Source: Clostridiales bacterium (GTDB taxonomy: Bacteria; Bacillota; Clostridia; Christensenellales; Aristaeellaceae). From it: 64,000 nucleotides of DNA. The stretch is from NCBI GenBank assembly GCA_015056365.1, contig SVGM01000009.1, positions 62,001 through 126,000 on the forward strand, in the 5' to 3' direction. The notes beneath the pieces are model-generated. The model had not been told where the DNA came from. It saw only the letters and a list, made by a program, of their open reading frames with translations, and did not search any database. This document shows, in pieces, positions 19,398 to 28,990 of the stretch. Position numbers and translations under genes: made by a program. Each line of letters begins with the position of its first letter. Position 1 is the stretch's first letter.

Positions 19398-19700
19398 TCC
19401 GGTAACAAAAAACCTGTCCCCTCAGACAATGGTTGTCTGCTGGGACAGGATGAATGCTCAAATCCTGCGGTGCCACCCGGCTTGACGTACCCTTTCGGAT
19501 ACGCCCACTTAACGCATACTGACATATGCTGACGGTTGATAACGGAGAGTCCAGCTCCGTCTCACATACTCCGGCCGCGCCGTTTCTGTTTGCCCTCGGA
19601 AGTCCATTCAGTCGCGCATTCTCCGCCGCAATCCCACTATCTGCGGCTCTCTGCAGGAGAAGAGGGGTGGCCTACTCACTCTTCCTCAACGGTTGACAGA
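19398..19700 (-). promoter_or_regulatory. T-box riboswitch with Trp (UGG) specifier and terminator
   Basis: Minus strand: AAGCCGGGTGGCACCGCAGG T-box sequence; specifier context CTGAA-TGG-ACTTCC (TGG at 19606-19604); terminator CCTGTCCC...GGGACAGGTTTTTT. Confidence 0.92.
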
Positions 19701-19775
19701 ATGATACACCCTCGCTTTAGCGTTGTCAAGCGGTGAGGTGAGTTTTTTCGGAAACTGCGGCGGCAACCCCTCCGC

Positions 19776-20147
19776 TTACGATTCGCCAGTAAGCAGACCC
19801 GTGGCCGCCAGTTCTCTGTCGATCCACTCAGGCGAGTAAAACGCCGTGCGGGCATCGTACTGATAGTCCTCATGCACCTGTGCGCCGGGCTTTTCATCCT
19901 CGGTATAGACCAGCGTTACCTTCTCGCCGTCCTCAATGGCGTACCAGCGGTAATACCGATTTTCGTGGAGCCGGTCGTAGGAGTCAAAGCAGGGAAAACG
20001 CTCCTGGAAATACAGCACCCTGCGGCCAAAGGTATCCCGGTACACCGGCACCTTGTACCCCCGATAGAGCACCCCGTCCAGTTCCCCTTCCTTCTTTGCC
20101 CTGAGCTGCGCTGCCGTCAGATAGGGTTTGCCTGCTGCGATGAACAT
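19776..20147 (-). CDS. Hypothetical protein, 123 aa
   Basis: Intact [24 protein letters not shown]; no recognised family. Confidence 0.6.
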   Translation of the reverse strand: MFIAAGKPYLTAAQLRAKKEGELDGVLYRGYKVPVYRDTFGRRVLYFQERFPCFDSYDRLHENRYYRWYAIEDGEKVTLVYTEDEKPGAQVHEDYQYDARTAFYSPEWIDRELAATGLLTGES

Positions 20148-20269
20148 GTCTCCACGCCCCTTTCGGATAAATTGGTGGGTATCTTAGCACAGAAATCACA
20201 CGCCTTCAAGCACTGTTTTTCTCTCGCATCTTTTTTTGCCGCTTTTCCCCAAAAAACCACTCCGACCCC

Positions 20270-20298
20270 TTGCACATGCCACGGGGTTGTGCTATACT
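20270..20298 (+). promoter_or_regulatory. Sigma-A-like promoter for rpsB
   Basis: TTGCAC (20270-20275), 17-nt spacer, TATACT (20293-20298). Confidence 0.7.
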
Positions 20299-20402
20299 TC
20301 TACCCGATTACGCACCTTTGCGGTTCGCATGCTTGTGCCGCCCGATGGCGGTGGCTGTGCGGTGTGACCCAAGGGGTGGAAAAAACAAGGAGGAAACCCA
20401 AA

Positions 20403-21143
20403 ATGGCAGTTATCTCTATGAAGCAGCTCCTGGAAGCGGGCGTGCACTTCGGTCACCAGACCCGCCGCTGGAACCCCAAAATGGCTCAGTACATCTTCAC
20501 CGAGCGCAACGGTATCTACATCATCGACCTGCAGAAGACCGTCCGCAAGGCCGACGAAGCCTATAACTTCGTTCGTGACCTGGCCATGGAAGGCAAGAGC
20601 ATCCTGTTCGTCGGCACCAAGAAGCAGGCTCAGGAATCCATCGCTTCCGAGGCTCAGCGCTGCAACATGTACTACGTCAACAACCGCTGGCTGGGCGGCA
20701 TGCTGACCAACTTCCGCACCATCCGTACCCGCGTGGAGCGCCTGAACCAGATCGACAAGATGGAAGCCAACGGCCAGTTCGAGCTGCTGCCCAAGAAGGA
20801 AGTTATCAAGCTGCAGCACGAGCGCGAAAAGCTGGAAGCCAACCTGGGCGGCATCCGTGAGATGAAGAAGCTCCCCGGTGCCCTGTTCGTGGTTGACCCC
20901 CGCAAGGAGCACATCGCCGTGGCCGAGGCCCGCGCCCTGAACATCCCGATCGTTGCTATCGTTGACACCAACTGCGATCCCGACGAGATCGACTACGTCA
21001 TCCCCGGCAATGACGACGCTATCCGCGCTGTCAAGCTGATCGCCGGCAAGCTGGCCGACGCTGTGCTGGAAGGTAAGCAGGGCGAGCAGGATGCTGCTAA
21101 CGAAGCCGCTCCCGAAGAGGAAGCCGCCAAGGTGGAAGAATAA
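20403..21143 (+). CDS. rpsB: 30S ribosomal protein S2
   Basis: [46 protein letters not shown]. Confidence 0.98.
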   Translation: MAVISMKQLLEAGVHFGHQTRRWNPKMAQYIFTERNGIYIIDLQKTVRKADEAYNFVRDLAMEGKSILFVGTKKQAQESIASEAQRCNMYYVNNRWLGGMLTNFRTIRTRVERLNQIDKMEANGQFELLPKKEVIKLQHEREKLEANLGGIREMKKLPGALFVVDPRKEHIAVAEARALNIPIVAIVDTNCDPDEIDYVIPGNDDAIRAVKLIAGKLADAVLEGKQGEQDAANEAAPEEEAAKVEE

Positions 21144-21228
21144 TTCCAAGCGAAACTTTTACATACAGGTACGGGCGCAGGCAACTGCGCCCTGCCCCGA
21201 CTGATTGAGAAAAGGAGCGAGAATTCCT

Positions 21229-22170
21229 ATGGCCAACATTACTTCTCAGATGGTTAAGGAACTGCGTGAAATGACCCAGGCCGGCATGATGGACTGCAAG
21301 AAGGCTCTGGTTGAAGCCGATGGCGATATGGACAAGGCCGTTGAGTGGCTGCGCGAGAAGGGTCTCGCCGCCGCCGCCAAGAAGGCTGGCCGTATTGCTG
21401 CCGAAGGCGTTGTCGCCAGCTACGTTTCCGAAGACGCCAAGATCGGCGTTGTGGTGGAAGTCAACTGCGAAACCGACTTCGTTGCCAAGACTGACAACTT
21501 CATCAACTTCTCCAAGAACGTTGCCAAGCACATCGCTGCTGCCAACCCCGCTGACGTTGATGAGCTGATGAATCAGAAGTTCGTGGACGACGAGAGCAAG
21601 ACCATCACCGACCTGGTGAGCGACGCTACCGTGTCCATCGGCGAAAAGATCTCCATCCGCCGCTTCGCCCGCTACGAAGTGGAAGCCGGCGCTGTGGAAA
21701 CCTACATCCACATGGGCGGCAAGATCGGCGTTCTGCTGCAGGTTGCCAACGACAACGCTGACTCCCTGACCAACGACGCCTTCAAGGCTTTCTATCACGA
21801 TGTGGCTCTGCAGATCGCTGCTGCCCGTCCCACCTACGTGCGCCCCGAAGAAGTGCCCGCCGAGACCCTGGAGAACGAGCGCAAGATCCTCCGCGCCCAG
21901 GCGATGGAAGAAGGCAAGCCCGAAGATATCGCCAACCGCATGGTGGAAGGCCGTATCAAGAAGTACTACAAGGAAGTCTGCCTGCTGGAGCAGCCCTTCG
22001 TCAAGGATGGCGACAAGAGCATCAAGCAGGTCATGACCGAGACCGCCAAGGCCATCGGCGCCAACCTGGATCTGGTCAAGTTCGAGCGTTTCGAGCGCGG
22101 CGAAGGCATCGAGAAGCGCAAGGACAACTTCGCTGAAGAAATCGCTGCCCAGATGGCTGCCATGAAGTAA
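21229..22170 (+). CDS. tsf: Translation elongation factor Ts
   Basis: [45 protein letters not shown]. Confidence 0.98.
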   Translation: MANITSQMVKELREMTQAGMMDCKKALVEADGDMDKAVEWLREKGLAAAAKKAGRIAAEGVVASYVSEDAKIGVVVEVNCETDFVAKTDNFINFSKNVAKHIAAANPADVDELMNQKFVDDESKTITDLVSDATVSIGEKISIRRFARYEVEAGAVETYIHMGGKIGVLLQVANDNADSLTNDAFKAFYHDVALQIAAARPTYVRPEEVPAETLENERKILRAQAMEEGKPEDIANRMVEGRIKKYYKEVCLLEQPFVKDGDKSIKQVMTETAKAIGANLDLVKFERFERGEGIEKRKDNFAEEIAAQMAAMK

Positions 22171-22210
22171 TTCAACCCCATCGGTTTCAACGGTCAGGCA
22201 TTGACCTTGT

Positions 22211-22239
22211 GGCACGCAGGCTTTGCCTGCGTGCCTTTT
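22211..22239 (+). terminator. Rho-independent terminator between tsf and pyrH
   Basis: GGCACGCAGGC-TTT-GCCTGCGTGCC-TTTTTT, perfect 11-bp stem, 22 nt before the pyrH ATG. Confidence 0.92.
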
Positions 22240-22260
22240 TTCGACGAAAGGAAGGATAGC

Positions 22261-22974
22261 ATGCCTGTAACCTACAAACGCGTCATCCTCAAGCTCAGCG
22301 GCGAGGCCCTGGGCGAAAACGGCAAGGGTTTCTGTCACGAAAAATTCGAAGAAGCTGCCAAAATGCTCATCGACATCCAGAAAACCGGCGTGGAGCTGGC
22401 TGTGGTCATTGGCGGCGGCAACGTGTGGCGCGGCCGCCGTGGTGCCGCCATGCGCATGGGTACCGTCGCTGCCGACCAGATGGGCATGCTGGGCACCCTG
22501 CAGAACTGCCTCTATATGCGGGACACCCTCGCCCACATGGGTGCGAAGGCCGTCGTCATGACCGCTGTGGATATGCCCCGCTTTGCCGAGCCCTACAACA
22601 CCGTCAAGGCGCTGGATCTGCTCGCTCAGGGCCACATCGTGCTCTTTGCCTGCGGCATCGGCAGCCCCTGCTTCTCCACCGATACCACCGTGGTGCTCCG
22701 CGGCATCGAGCTGGAATGCGATGCCCTCCTGATGGCCAAGAACATCGACGGCGTCTACACCGCCGACCCCAACGTGGATCCCACCGCCACCCTCATTCCC
22801 GATATTTCCTACGCCGAAGCCGCCGCCCGTGACCTGCGCGTCATGGACGCCGCCGCCTTCAGCCTGCTCCGGGAAAACAACGTGCCCCAGCTCCGCGTTT
22901 TCGGCCTCCAGCCTGCGGAGAACATCATCAAAGTCCTGAACGGGGACACCATGGGCACCGTGCTGCATCCGTAA
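22261..22974 (+). CDS. pyrH: UMP kinase
   Basis: YKRVILKLSGEALG; VVIGGGNVWRGRRGAAMRMGTVAADQMGML. Confidence 0.97.
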   Translation: MPVTYKRVILKLSGEALGENGKGFCHEKFEEAAKMLIDIQKTGVELAVVIGGGNVWRGRRGAAMRMGTVAADQMGMLGTLQNCLYMRDTLAHMGAKAVVMTAVDMPRFAEPYNTVKALDLLAQGHIVLFACGIGSPCFSTDTTVVLRGIELECDALLMAKNIDGVYTADPNVDPTATLIPDISYAEAAARDLRVMDAAAFSLLRENNVPQLRVFGLQPAENIIKVLNGDTMGTVLHP

Positions 22975-22985
22975 CCAAGGCCAAC

Positions 22986-23305
22986 GGCAGGGGTTCCACC
23001 CCTGCACCCCGCAAGGGGCTGAGCCCCTTGACCCGCTCTTTGCGCCCATTTCATGGGCGCAAGGGGTGGCTATAATTTGTTTCAGGACTGCTCTCAGACC
23101 GCCGTGACACGACGGGTGTCACGGCTCGCTTGGGTGATGTGATTCTTTCGGTAGCAACCTACATATCGCCGCTAAATTGCCCAAGTTACTTTCAAATCTG
23201 TATCCCCCATCGCCACACCCTTGTCCGCATGAAATGCGGACAATATCAGGATTCTTAAGGAACGAAGTTCCTTAAGCGGAGGGCGTGGGAGGCAGAGCCT
23301 CCCAC
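22986..23305. repeat. Composite intergenic element: seven perfect hairpins, six with 3-nt loops
   Basis: GCAGGGGT-TCC-ACCCCTGC; CAAGGGGC-TGA-GCCCCTTG; TTGCGCCCAT-TTC-ATGGGCGCAA; CCGTGACAC-GACGG-GTGTCACGG; TTGTCCGCAT-GAA-ATGCGGACAA; CTTAAGGAAC-GAA-GTTCCTTAAG; GTGGGAGGC-AGA-GCCTCCCAC. Confidence 0.9.
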
Positions 23306-23330
23306 CATCACCCCCCTCAGAAAGGAAATT

Positions 23331-24767
23331 ATGCTCAAGAAGATTCAAGCTTTGTTTGCCCCCCGGGATCTGACGGTGGGCAAGCCCATGAGCGGGATTG
23401 CTATGTTTGCCGTTCCGCTGCTCATCGGTAATTTAGCGCAGCAGATGTACAACACCGTTGACGCCATCGTGGTGGGTCAGTATGTAGGCGACGCTGCGCT
23501 GGGCGCAGTAGGTCTGGGCGGCGCAGTGCTGAACCTGATCCTGGTGTTGTTCATGGGCATCTCCACCGGCGCGACCATTGTAGTCAGCCAGTATTTCGGC
23601 GCAAAAGACCGGGAACGTCTCAGCCACGCGGTGGGTACCACCATTACCCTCACCGTCATCAGCGGCATTATCATGTCCGTTGTGGGCATGCTTTTGAGCC
23701 GTCCGCTGCTGAAGCTGCTGGGCACTTCCGACGCCATGATCGGTCTGGCCACGGATTATCTGGTCATCATCATGCTGGGTCTGATGGGCAATGGTCTGTA
23801 CAACATTTTGAGCGGCGTGATGCGCGGTCTGGGCGACTCCACCAGCCCGCTGATCTATCTGCTGGTGGCTTGCGGCCTGAACATCGTGCTGGATCTTCTG
23901 TTTGTTGCCGTTTTTGGCATGACCACCGACGGCGTGGCATGGGCGACCATCATCGCGCAGGCAGTCTCTGGTTCGCTGTGCGTCATCAAGCTGTGCAAGA
24001 TGAAGAACCTGCTGGATCTGAACCGACAAACTCTGCGGCTGGACAAACCCATCGTACGACGAGTGGTAAAGCTGGGCGTACCTGCGGGCATGACCCAAAT
24101 GATCTTCGCCCTGTCCAATATTCTGGTGCAGTCCCTGACTACCTCTCTGGGCGATAACGTGGTCACCGCCACCACTGCCATCATGCGCGTGGACGGCTTT
24201 GCCATGATGCCCAACTTTACCTTCGGCATTGCTGCTACCACCTTTACTGGTCAAAACATCGGTGCTCGACGATGGGATCGCGTCAAGCAGGGCGCAAAAG
24301 CCACGCTGATCCTTGCCGTTGGCACGGCCACTGTGCTGGTGGTCGGCATTCTGCTCTTCGGACGCAACCTGATGCAGGTATTCACCTCCACCCCCGAGAT
24401 CGTGGAACTGGGCGTGAGCATGATGCGCCTGCTGGCTGTGGGCTACATCGCCTTTGCCGTCACCCAGACGCTGCAGGGCGTAATGCGTGGCTGCGGCGAG
24501 ACGGTTGTTCCCATGTGGATCAGCATTATCGTGACGGTAATCATCCGCATGCCGCTGGCCTATCTGTGGGCGCATCTGACCAAGAGCCCCGCATGGCCCA
24601 ACGGCGATCCCACCTGCCTCTACGGCTCTCTGCTGATCGCCTGGTGCTCCGGCTGCCTGCTGACCACCCTGTTCTATGTAAAGGGCAAATGGCGCAAGCG
24701 CACCAAGAAAGCCCTCACCGAAGAAAATGACGAAAACGAGCTGGATGAAACCATCCAGCCTGCCTGA
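23331..24767 (+). CDS. MATE family efflux transporter
   Basis: IAMFAVPLLIGNLAQQMYNTVDAIVVGQYVGDAALGAVG. Confidence 0.95.
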   Translation: MLKKIQALFAPRDLTVGKPMSGIAMFAVPLLIGNLAQQMYNTVDAIVVGQYVGDAALGAVGLGGAVLNLILVLFMGISTGATIVVSQYFGAKDRERLSHAVGTTITLTVISGIIMSVVGMLLSRPLLKLLGTSDAMIGLATDYLVIIMLGLMGNGLYNILSGVMRGLGDSTSPLIYLLVACGLNIVLDLLFVAVFGMTTDGVAWATIIAQAVSGSLCVIKLCKMKNLLDLNRQTLRLDKPIVRRVVKLGVPAGMTQMIFALSNILVQSLTTSLGDNVVTATTAIMRVDGFAMMPNFTFGIAATTFTGQNIGARRWDRVKQGAKATLILAVGTATVLVVGILLFGRNLMQVFTSTPEIVELGVSMMRLLAVGYIAFAVTQTLQGVMRGCGETVVPMWISIIVTVIIRMPLAYLWAHLTKSPAWPNGDPTCLYGSLLIAWCSGCLLTTLFYVKGKWRKRTKKALTEENDENELDETIQPA

Positions 24768-24797
24768 TACAACCTTTGACGAAGGGAGCAACCAACC

Positions 24798-26522
24798 ATG
24801 GATACCAAACAGAGCCTTGCTGCGCTCATCGCAGAAACGATTGAAAATTGCTACATGGGCATCGACGGTCTGCCCACTGCCGAGGAGATCGGCGGCTTTC
24901 TGGAGATCCCGCCCCAGAAGGAAATGGGCGACTACGCCTTCCCCTGCTTCAAATTGAGCCGCACGCTGCGCATGGGTCCCCCTCAGATCGCTTCCACGCT
25001 GGCAAGTGCCATCGATGCAGGCGACCTGTGCGAGGCCAAGCAGCTGGGCGGCTACCTGAACTTTTTCCTCAACCGGGACAACTTTGCCAAGAAAACGCTG
25101 GACAATGTGCTTGCCTCTGGTGAAGCCTACGGCGCGGATACCTTGGGCGAAGGCAAGACCGTCTGCATCGACTATTCCTCCATCAATATCGCCAAGCGTT
25201 TCCATATTGGTCACCTGTCCACCACCATGCTGGGCCACAGCCTTGGCCGCATCTTCCGCCATCTGGGCTACAAGACCGTTGGCATCAACCACTTGGGCGA
25301 CTGGGGCACCCAGTTCGGCAAGCTGATCTACGCCTACAAGACCTGGGGCGAGGAATCCGAAGTGGAAGCCCAGGGCGTGCCGGAGCTGACCCGCCTGTAC
25401 GTAAAGTTCCACGAGGAAGCCGAGAAGGATCCCTCTCTTGACGACGAAGGCCGCCGCTGGTTCAAGGCCATTGAGGACGGCGACGAGGAAGCCCTGCGCC
25501 TGTTCAATTGGTTCAAGGATCTGACCCTGCGCGACGCCAAGCCCGTCTACGACATGCTGGGCGTGGAGTTTGACAGCTACAACGGCGAATCCTTCTACGT
25601 GGACAAGACCGACCGTGTGGTGAGCGAGCTTCGGGAGAAGAACCTGCTGACCTTGTCCGAGGGCGCGTCTGTGGTCGATCTGGACGAGGAAAACAGCGGC
25701 ATGCCCCCCTGCCTGATCCTCAAGAAGGACGGTACCACCATCTACGCCACCCGCGACATCGCCGCTGCTCTGTACCGCAAAGAAACCTATGACTTCGACA
25801 AGTGCCTCTACGTGGTGGCCTATCAGCAGGATCTGCACTTCCGCCAGTTCTTCAAGGTCATCGAAAAGATGGGCTACGACTGGGCCAAGGACCTGGTGCA
25901 CGTCTCCTTCGGCATGATCAGCGTGGGCGGTCAGAGCCTGTCCACCCGTAAGGGTCACGTGCTGTTCCTGGAGGATGTGCTGAACACTGCCATCCAGAAG
26001 GCCCGGGAGATCATCGAAGAGAAGAGCCCCAATCTGGAAAACAAGGACGAAGTGGCCAAGCAGATAGGTATCGGCGCCGTTGTCTATGCCGACCTGCAGA
26101 ACGGTCGCATCAAGGATATCGACTTCACTTGGGAACGAGTGCTCAGCTTTGACGGCGAGACCGGCCCCTATGTGCAGTATACCCACGCCCGCTGCTGCAG
26201 CGCCCTGCGCAAGGCCGAGGGTCTGGAGGAAGCCGCCATCGACTATTCCGCCCTCAGCGACGACTACGCTCAGGAGCTGCTGCGCCAGCTGAGCCGCTTC
26301 CCGGACACCGTCAAGGAAGCCGCCAACCGCTACGAGCCCAGCATCATCACCCGCGCTGTCACCGAGCTGTGCAAGGCGTACAACAAGTTCTACTACGAAA
26401 ACCGCATCATCGTGGACGAAGCCGGCGTGCGCGCTGCCCGTATCGCCCTGACCCGTGCCGTGAAGAACACCATCAAGACCGGCCTGTACCTCATCGGTAT
26501 GGAAGCCCCGGAAAGGATGTAA
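24798..26522 (+). CDS. argS: Arginyl-tRNA synthetase
   Basis: SSINIAKRFHIGHLSTTMLGHSLGRIFRHLGY; VSFGMISVGGQSLSTRKGHVLFLEDVL. Confidence 0.97.
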   Translation: MDTKQSLAALIAETIENCYMGIDGLPTAEEIGGFLEIPPQKEMGDYAFPCFKLSRTLRMGPPQIASTLASAIDAGDLCEAKQLGGYLNFFLNRDNFAKKTLDNVLASGEAYGADTLGEGKTVCIDYSSINIAKRFHIGHLSTTMLGHSLGRIFRHLGYKTVGINHLGDWGTQFGKLIYAYKTWGEESEVEAQGVPELTRLYVKFHEEAEKDPSLDDEGRRWFKAIEDGDEEALRLFNWFKDLTLRDAKPVYDMLGVEFDSYNGESFYVDKTDRVVSELREKNLLTLSEGASVVDLDEENSGMPPCLILKKDGTTIYATRDIAAALYRKETYDFDKCLYVVAYQQDLHFRQFFKVIEKMGYDWAKDLVHVSFGMISVGGQSLSTRKGHVLFLEDVLNTAIQKAREIIEEKSPNLENKDEVAKQIGIGAVVYADLQNGRIKDIDFTWERVLSFDGETGPYVQYTHARCCSALRKAEGLEEAAIDYSALSDDYAQELLRQLSRFPDTVKEAANRYEPSIITRAVTELCKAYNKFYYENRIIVDEAGVRAARIALTRAVKNTIKTGLYLIGMEAPERM

Positions 26523-26523
26523 C

Positions 26524-27300
26524 ATGAAGGAACTTACCAGCCTGAAAAACCCCGTGGTGCAGGCTGCCCGCGCCCTGCAGACCGCCAAAGAGCGTGCCCG
26601 CCAGGGCGCGTTCCTCTGCGACGGGGAACACATGGTCACCGAGGCGCTCAGCGTCTGCCCGGGGCGGGTACGCATCCTGTTTGTGGACAAGGACTGTGTG
26701 GAACGGTTTGCCGCCCTATTGCACAAGGCCCCTGTGGATGCGCAGGTCTATGCCGTGCCGGAAAGTGTGATGGAAGCTATCTCCCAGGTGAAGACGCCCC
26801 AGGGCATTGCCGCCGTGGTAGCGCTGCCGGAAAGCGTGCCGCTGGATCATCAGCAGGGGCGGCTCATGCTGCTGGAAAACGTACAGGACCCGGGCAATGT
26901 GGGCACCATCCTGCGCACGCTGGACGCTGCCGGTTTTGCCGGATGTATTCTCACCCCCGGCTGTGCTGATCCCTATGCGCCCAAGGCCCTGCGCGCCACC
27001 ATGGGCAGCGCCCTGCGCATTCCCATTACCTTTGCGGACAGCGCGGCGCAGGCTGTGAAAACACTGAATCAGCGGGGCTATGCCACCATTGCCGCCTCTT
27101 TGGACGGCCAGCCGTTCTATGAGCGGGAGGCGCTTGGCGAAAGCGTGTGTGTGCTCATTGGCAACGAAGGGCAGGGACTCACCCCCGAAGCGCAGGCTGC
27201 CTGCTCCCACCGCTACAAGCTGCCCATGCGCGGCGGTGCGGAATCGCTGAATGCTGGCATTGCTGCCGCCGTAATGATGTATGATCTGATGAACCGGTAA
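26524..27300 (+). CDS. TrmH/SpoU family RNA methyltransferase
   Basis: LLENVQDPGNVGTILRTLDAAGF; VLIGNEGQGLTPEAQAAC; LPMRGGAESLNAGIAAAVMMYD. Confidence 0.95.
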   Translation: MKELTSLKNPVVQAARALQTAKERARQGAFLCDGEHMVTEALSVCPGRVRILFVDKDCVERFAALLHKAPVDAQVYAVPESVMEAISQVKTPQGIAAVVALPESVPLDHQQGRLMLLENVQDPGNVGTILRTLDAAGFAGCILTPGCADPYAPKALRATMGSALRIPITFADSAAQAVKTLNQRGYATIAASLDGQPFYEREALGESVCVLIGNEGQGLTPEAQAACSHRYKLPMRGGAESLNAGIAAAVMMYDLMNR

Positions 27301-27473
27301 CGGATATTATCGCCTACTCCTCATGCAGGCAGCCATGCTGCCCGCTTCAGATGTCCGATCGATCCCGGGAGGCGTCGGAGAGCCGAAGCGCTTCTACGCA
27401 TGTTCCGAGACCCGTTCGCAGCGAAGATTCCCTCTGTCTGTTTTCTCTCATCTCCCTACCAAAAGGAGGTTTT

Positions 27474-27603
27474 CTCGATGGTTTTGGCCATTGTCCCGGC
27501 TCCATGCAAGGCATAAGACGGTATTGCATGGAGAATACACATCGAGCCGTCCGCCTTGCTTGTTTTGACGGATCCCCAAACGAAACAAAAGGAGCAAGGA
27601 CAT
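27474..27603 (+). promoter_or_regulatory. Translational-attenuation-like leader with SD-sequestering hairpin
   Basis: CTCCATGCAA/TTGCATGGAG (27500-27509/27524-27533), CTCGATG/CATCGAG (27474-27480/27540-27546), CCTTGCTtgTTTTG/CAAAAggAGCAAGG (27554-27567/27586-27599, covers the SD). Confidence 0.65.
27478..27516 (+). CDS. Leader peptide MVLAIVPAPCKA upstream of MFS efflux gene
   Basis: AAAAGGAGG SD 8 nt before the ATG at 27478; 12 codons then TAA; 3' end overlaps a perfect 10-bp hairpin. Confidence 0.65.
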   Translation: MVLAIVPAPCKA

Positions 27604-28914
27604 ATGAAACAATCTTTCAAACAAACCTTTCATGAGCTGAGATCCTTTCTGCTGCTGTGGCTGACCCAGTCGTTTTCCGCCCTGGGCAGCGCCATGACCA
27701 ATTTCGCGTTGGTCATCTGGCTGTTTGAGCGCACCGGCTCGGCGCTGACCACCGCCCTTTTGACGGTCTGTTCCTATGCGCCCTATGTGATGATGAGCAT
27801 CTTTGCCGGCGCCATCAGCGACCGGTGGAACAAAAAGACCATCCTGCTGGTGTGCGACACGCTGGCGGCTATTTGCACGGTAGTGGTATTGTACCTGCTG
27901 CGCACAGAGCAGCTGGAGGCGTGGCATCTGTATGCTTTAAACGCCCTCAACGGCCTGATGAACACGGTGCAGTCACCTGCAGCGGACGTGTCCATCACGC
28001 TGCTGACGCCGGAAAAGCACTATCAGAAAACCAGCGGTCTCCGTTCATTCTCCAACTCCCTGGTGACCATTCTGACCCCGATCTTTGCCACCGCACTGGT
28101 AACGCTGGTGGGCGTGGAAGCGGTCATCGCCTTTGACTTGTTCACTTTTGGCGCTGCATTTCTGTCGTTGCTGTTCCTGATCCGTATCCCCAAGGCAGCG
28201 GTAGCGCAGGAACAGAGGGAGGGCATGCTTCGCGCTGCCAGAGCCGGGCTGAGCTGGCTGGGCAAAAATCCGGGTATTCTGTGGCTGATGCTGTTCCTGG
28301 CGGCCATCAACCTGATCGCCTCCATCTACAACGCGGCGCTGCCTGCGCTGGTGCTGTCCCGTCCCTATGGCGGCGAAACGGTGCTGGGCACGCTGAATGC
28401 CTCCACAGGGATCGCCACCCTGCTGGGCAGCCTGATCGTTACCGTGCTGCCCGCGCCCAAAAGCCGGGTCAAGACCATCTGCAACACCCTGCTCATCTCC
28501 ATGAGCACGGAGAATTTCCTGCTTTCGCTGGGCCGCAGCCCCTGGGTATGGTACGCAGGTTCCATCCTGGGCTGGCTGATGATCCCCCTGATGAACGCCA
28601 ACCTGGACGTGGTGATGCGCAGCCGCATTCCGGCGGCGGTGCAAGGCCGGGTGTACTCGGTGCGCAACAGCCTGCAGTTTTTCACCATCCCGCTGGGCTA
28701 TCTGCTGGGCGGTGCGCTGGTGGATCACGTGTTTGAGCCGCTGATGGCGCAGACGGATTCGCAGCTGCTTCTCCGCCTCTTCGGTACAGGCAAAGGCTCG
28801 GGCGCTGCGTTTCTGTTTATGGTGATCGGCTTTGCCGGCGTGGCGGTGTGTTTGATTTTCAGAAGGATCAGGCATATCCGTGAGCTGGAGGCTACCGCGC
28901 CGTCGGAGGCATAA
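27604..28914 (+). CDS. MFS transporter, macrolide-efflux (Mef)-like
   Basis: LWLTQSFSALGSAMTNFALVIWLFERTGSALTTALLTVCSYAPYVMMSIFAGAISDRWNKK. Confidence 0.85.
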   Translation: MKQSFKQTFHELRSFLLLWLTQSFSALGSAMTNFALVIWLFERTGSALTTALLTVCSYAPYVMMSIFAGAISDRWNKKTILLVCDTLAAICTVVVLYLLRTEQLEAWHLYALNALNGLMNTVQSPAADVSITLLTPEKHYQKTSGLRSFSNSLVTILTPIFATALVTLVGVEAVIAFDLFTFGAAFLSLLFLIRIPKAAVAQEQREGMLRAARAGLSWLGKNPGILWLMLFLAAINLIASIYNAALPALVLSRPYGGETVLGTLNASTGIATLLGSLIVTVLPAPKSRVKTICNTLLISMSTENFLLSLGRSPWVWYAGSILGWLMIPLMNANLDVVMRSRIPAAVQGRVYSVRNSLQFFTIPLGYLLGGALVDHVFEPLMAQTDSQLLLRLFGTGKGSGAAFLFMVIGFAGVAVCLIFRRIRHIRELEATAPSEA

Positions 28915-28990
28915 CGCGTCCTTCCCCCATACCCTCAAGCCGCGTCTCCCTATGGGGCGCGGCTCCTATTTTCAAAGGAGGCCTTTCTCG

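Noticed and set aside
20299-20402. Possible ribosomal-protein autoregulatory leader before rpsB
   Set aside because: Only short hairpins (CCGCCCGATGGCGG) could be seen; not enough to claim a specific r-leader class.
21097-23049. 650-aa minus-strand ORF across tsf/pyrH
   Set aside because: Antisense shadow of highly conserved housekeeping genes.
23433-26726. 1097-aa minus-strand ORF
   Set aside because: Antisense shadow of MATE and argS, both unmistakable; no family features or SD.
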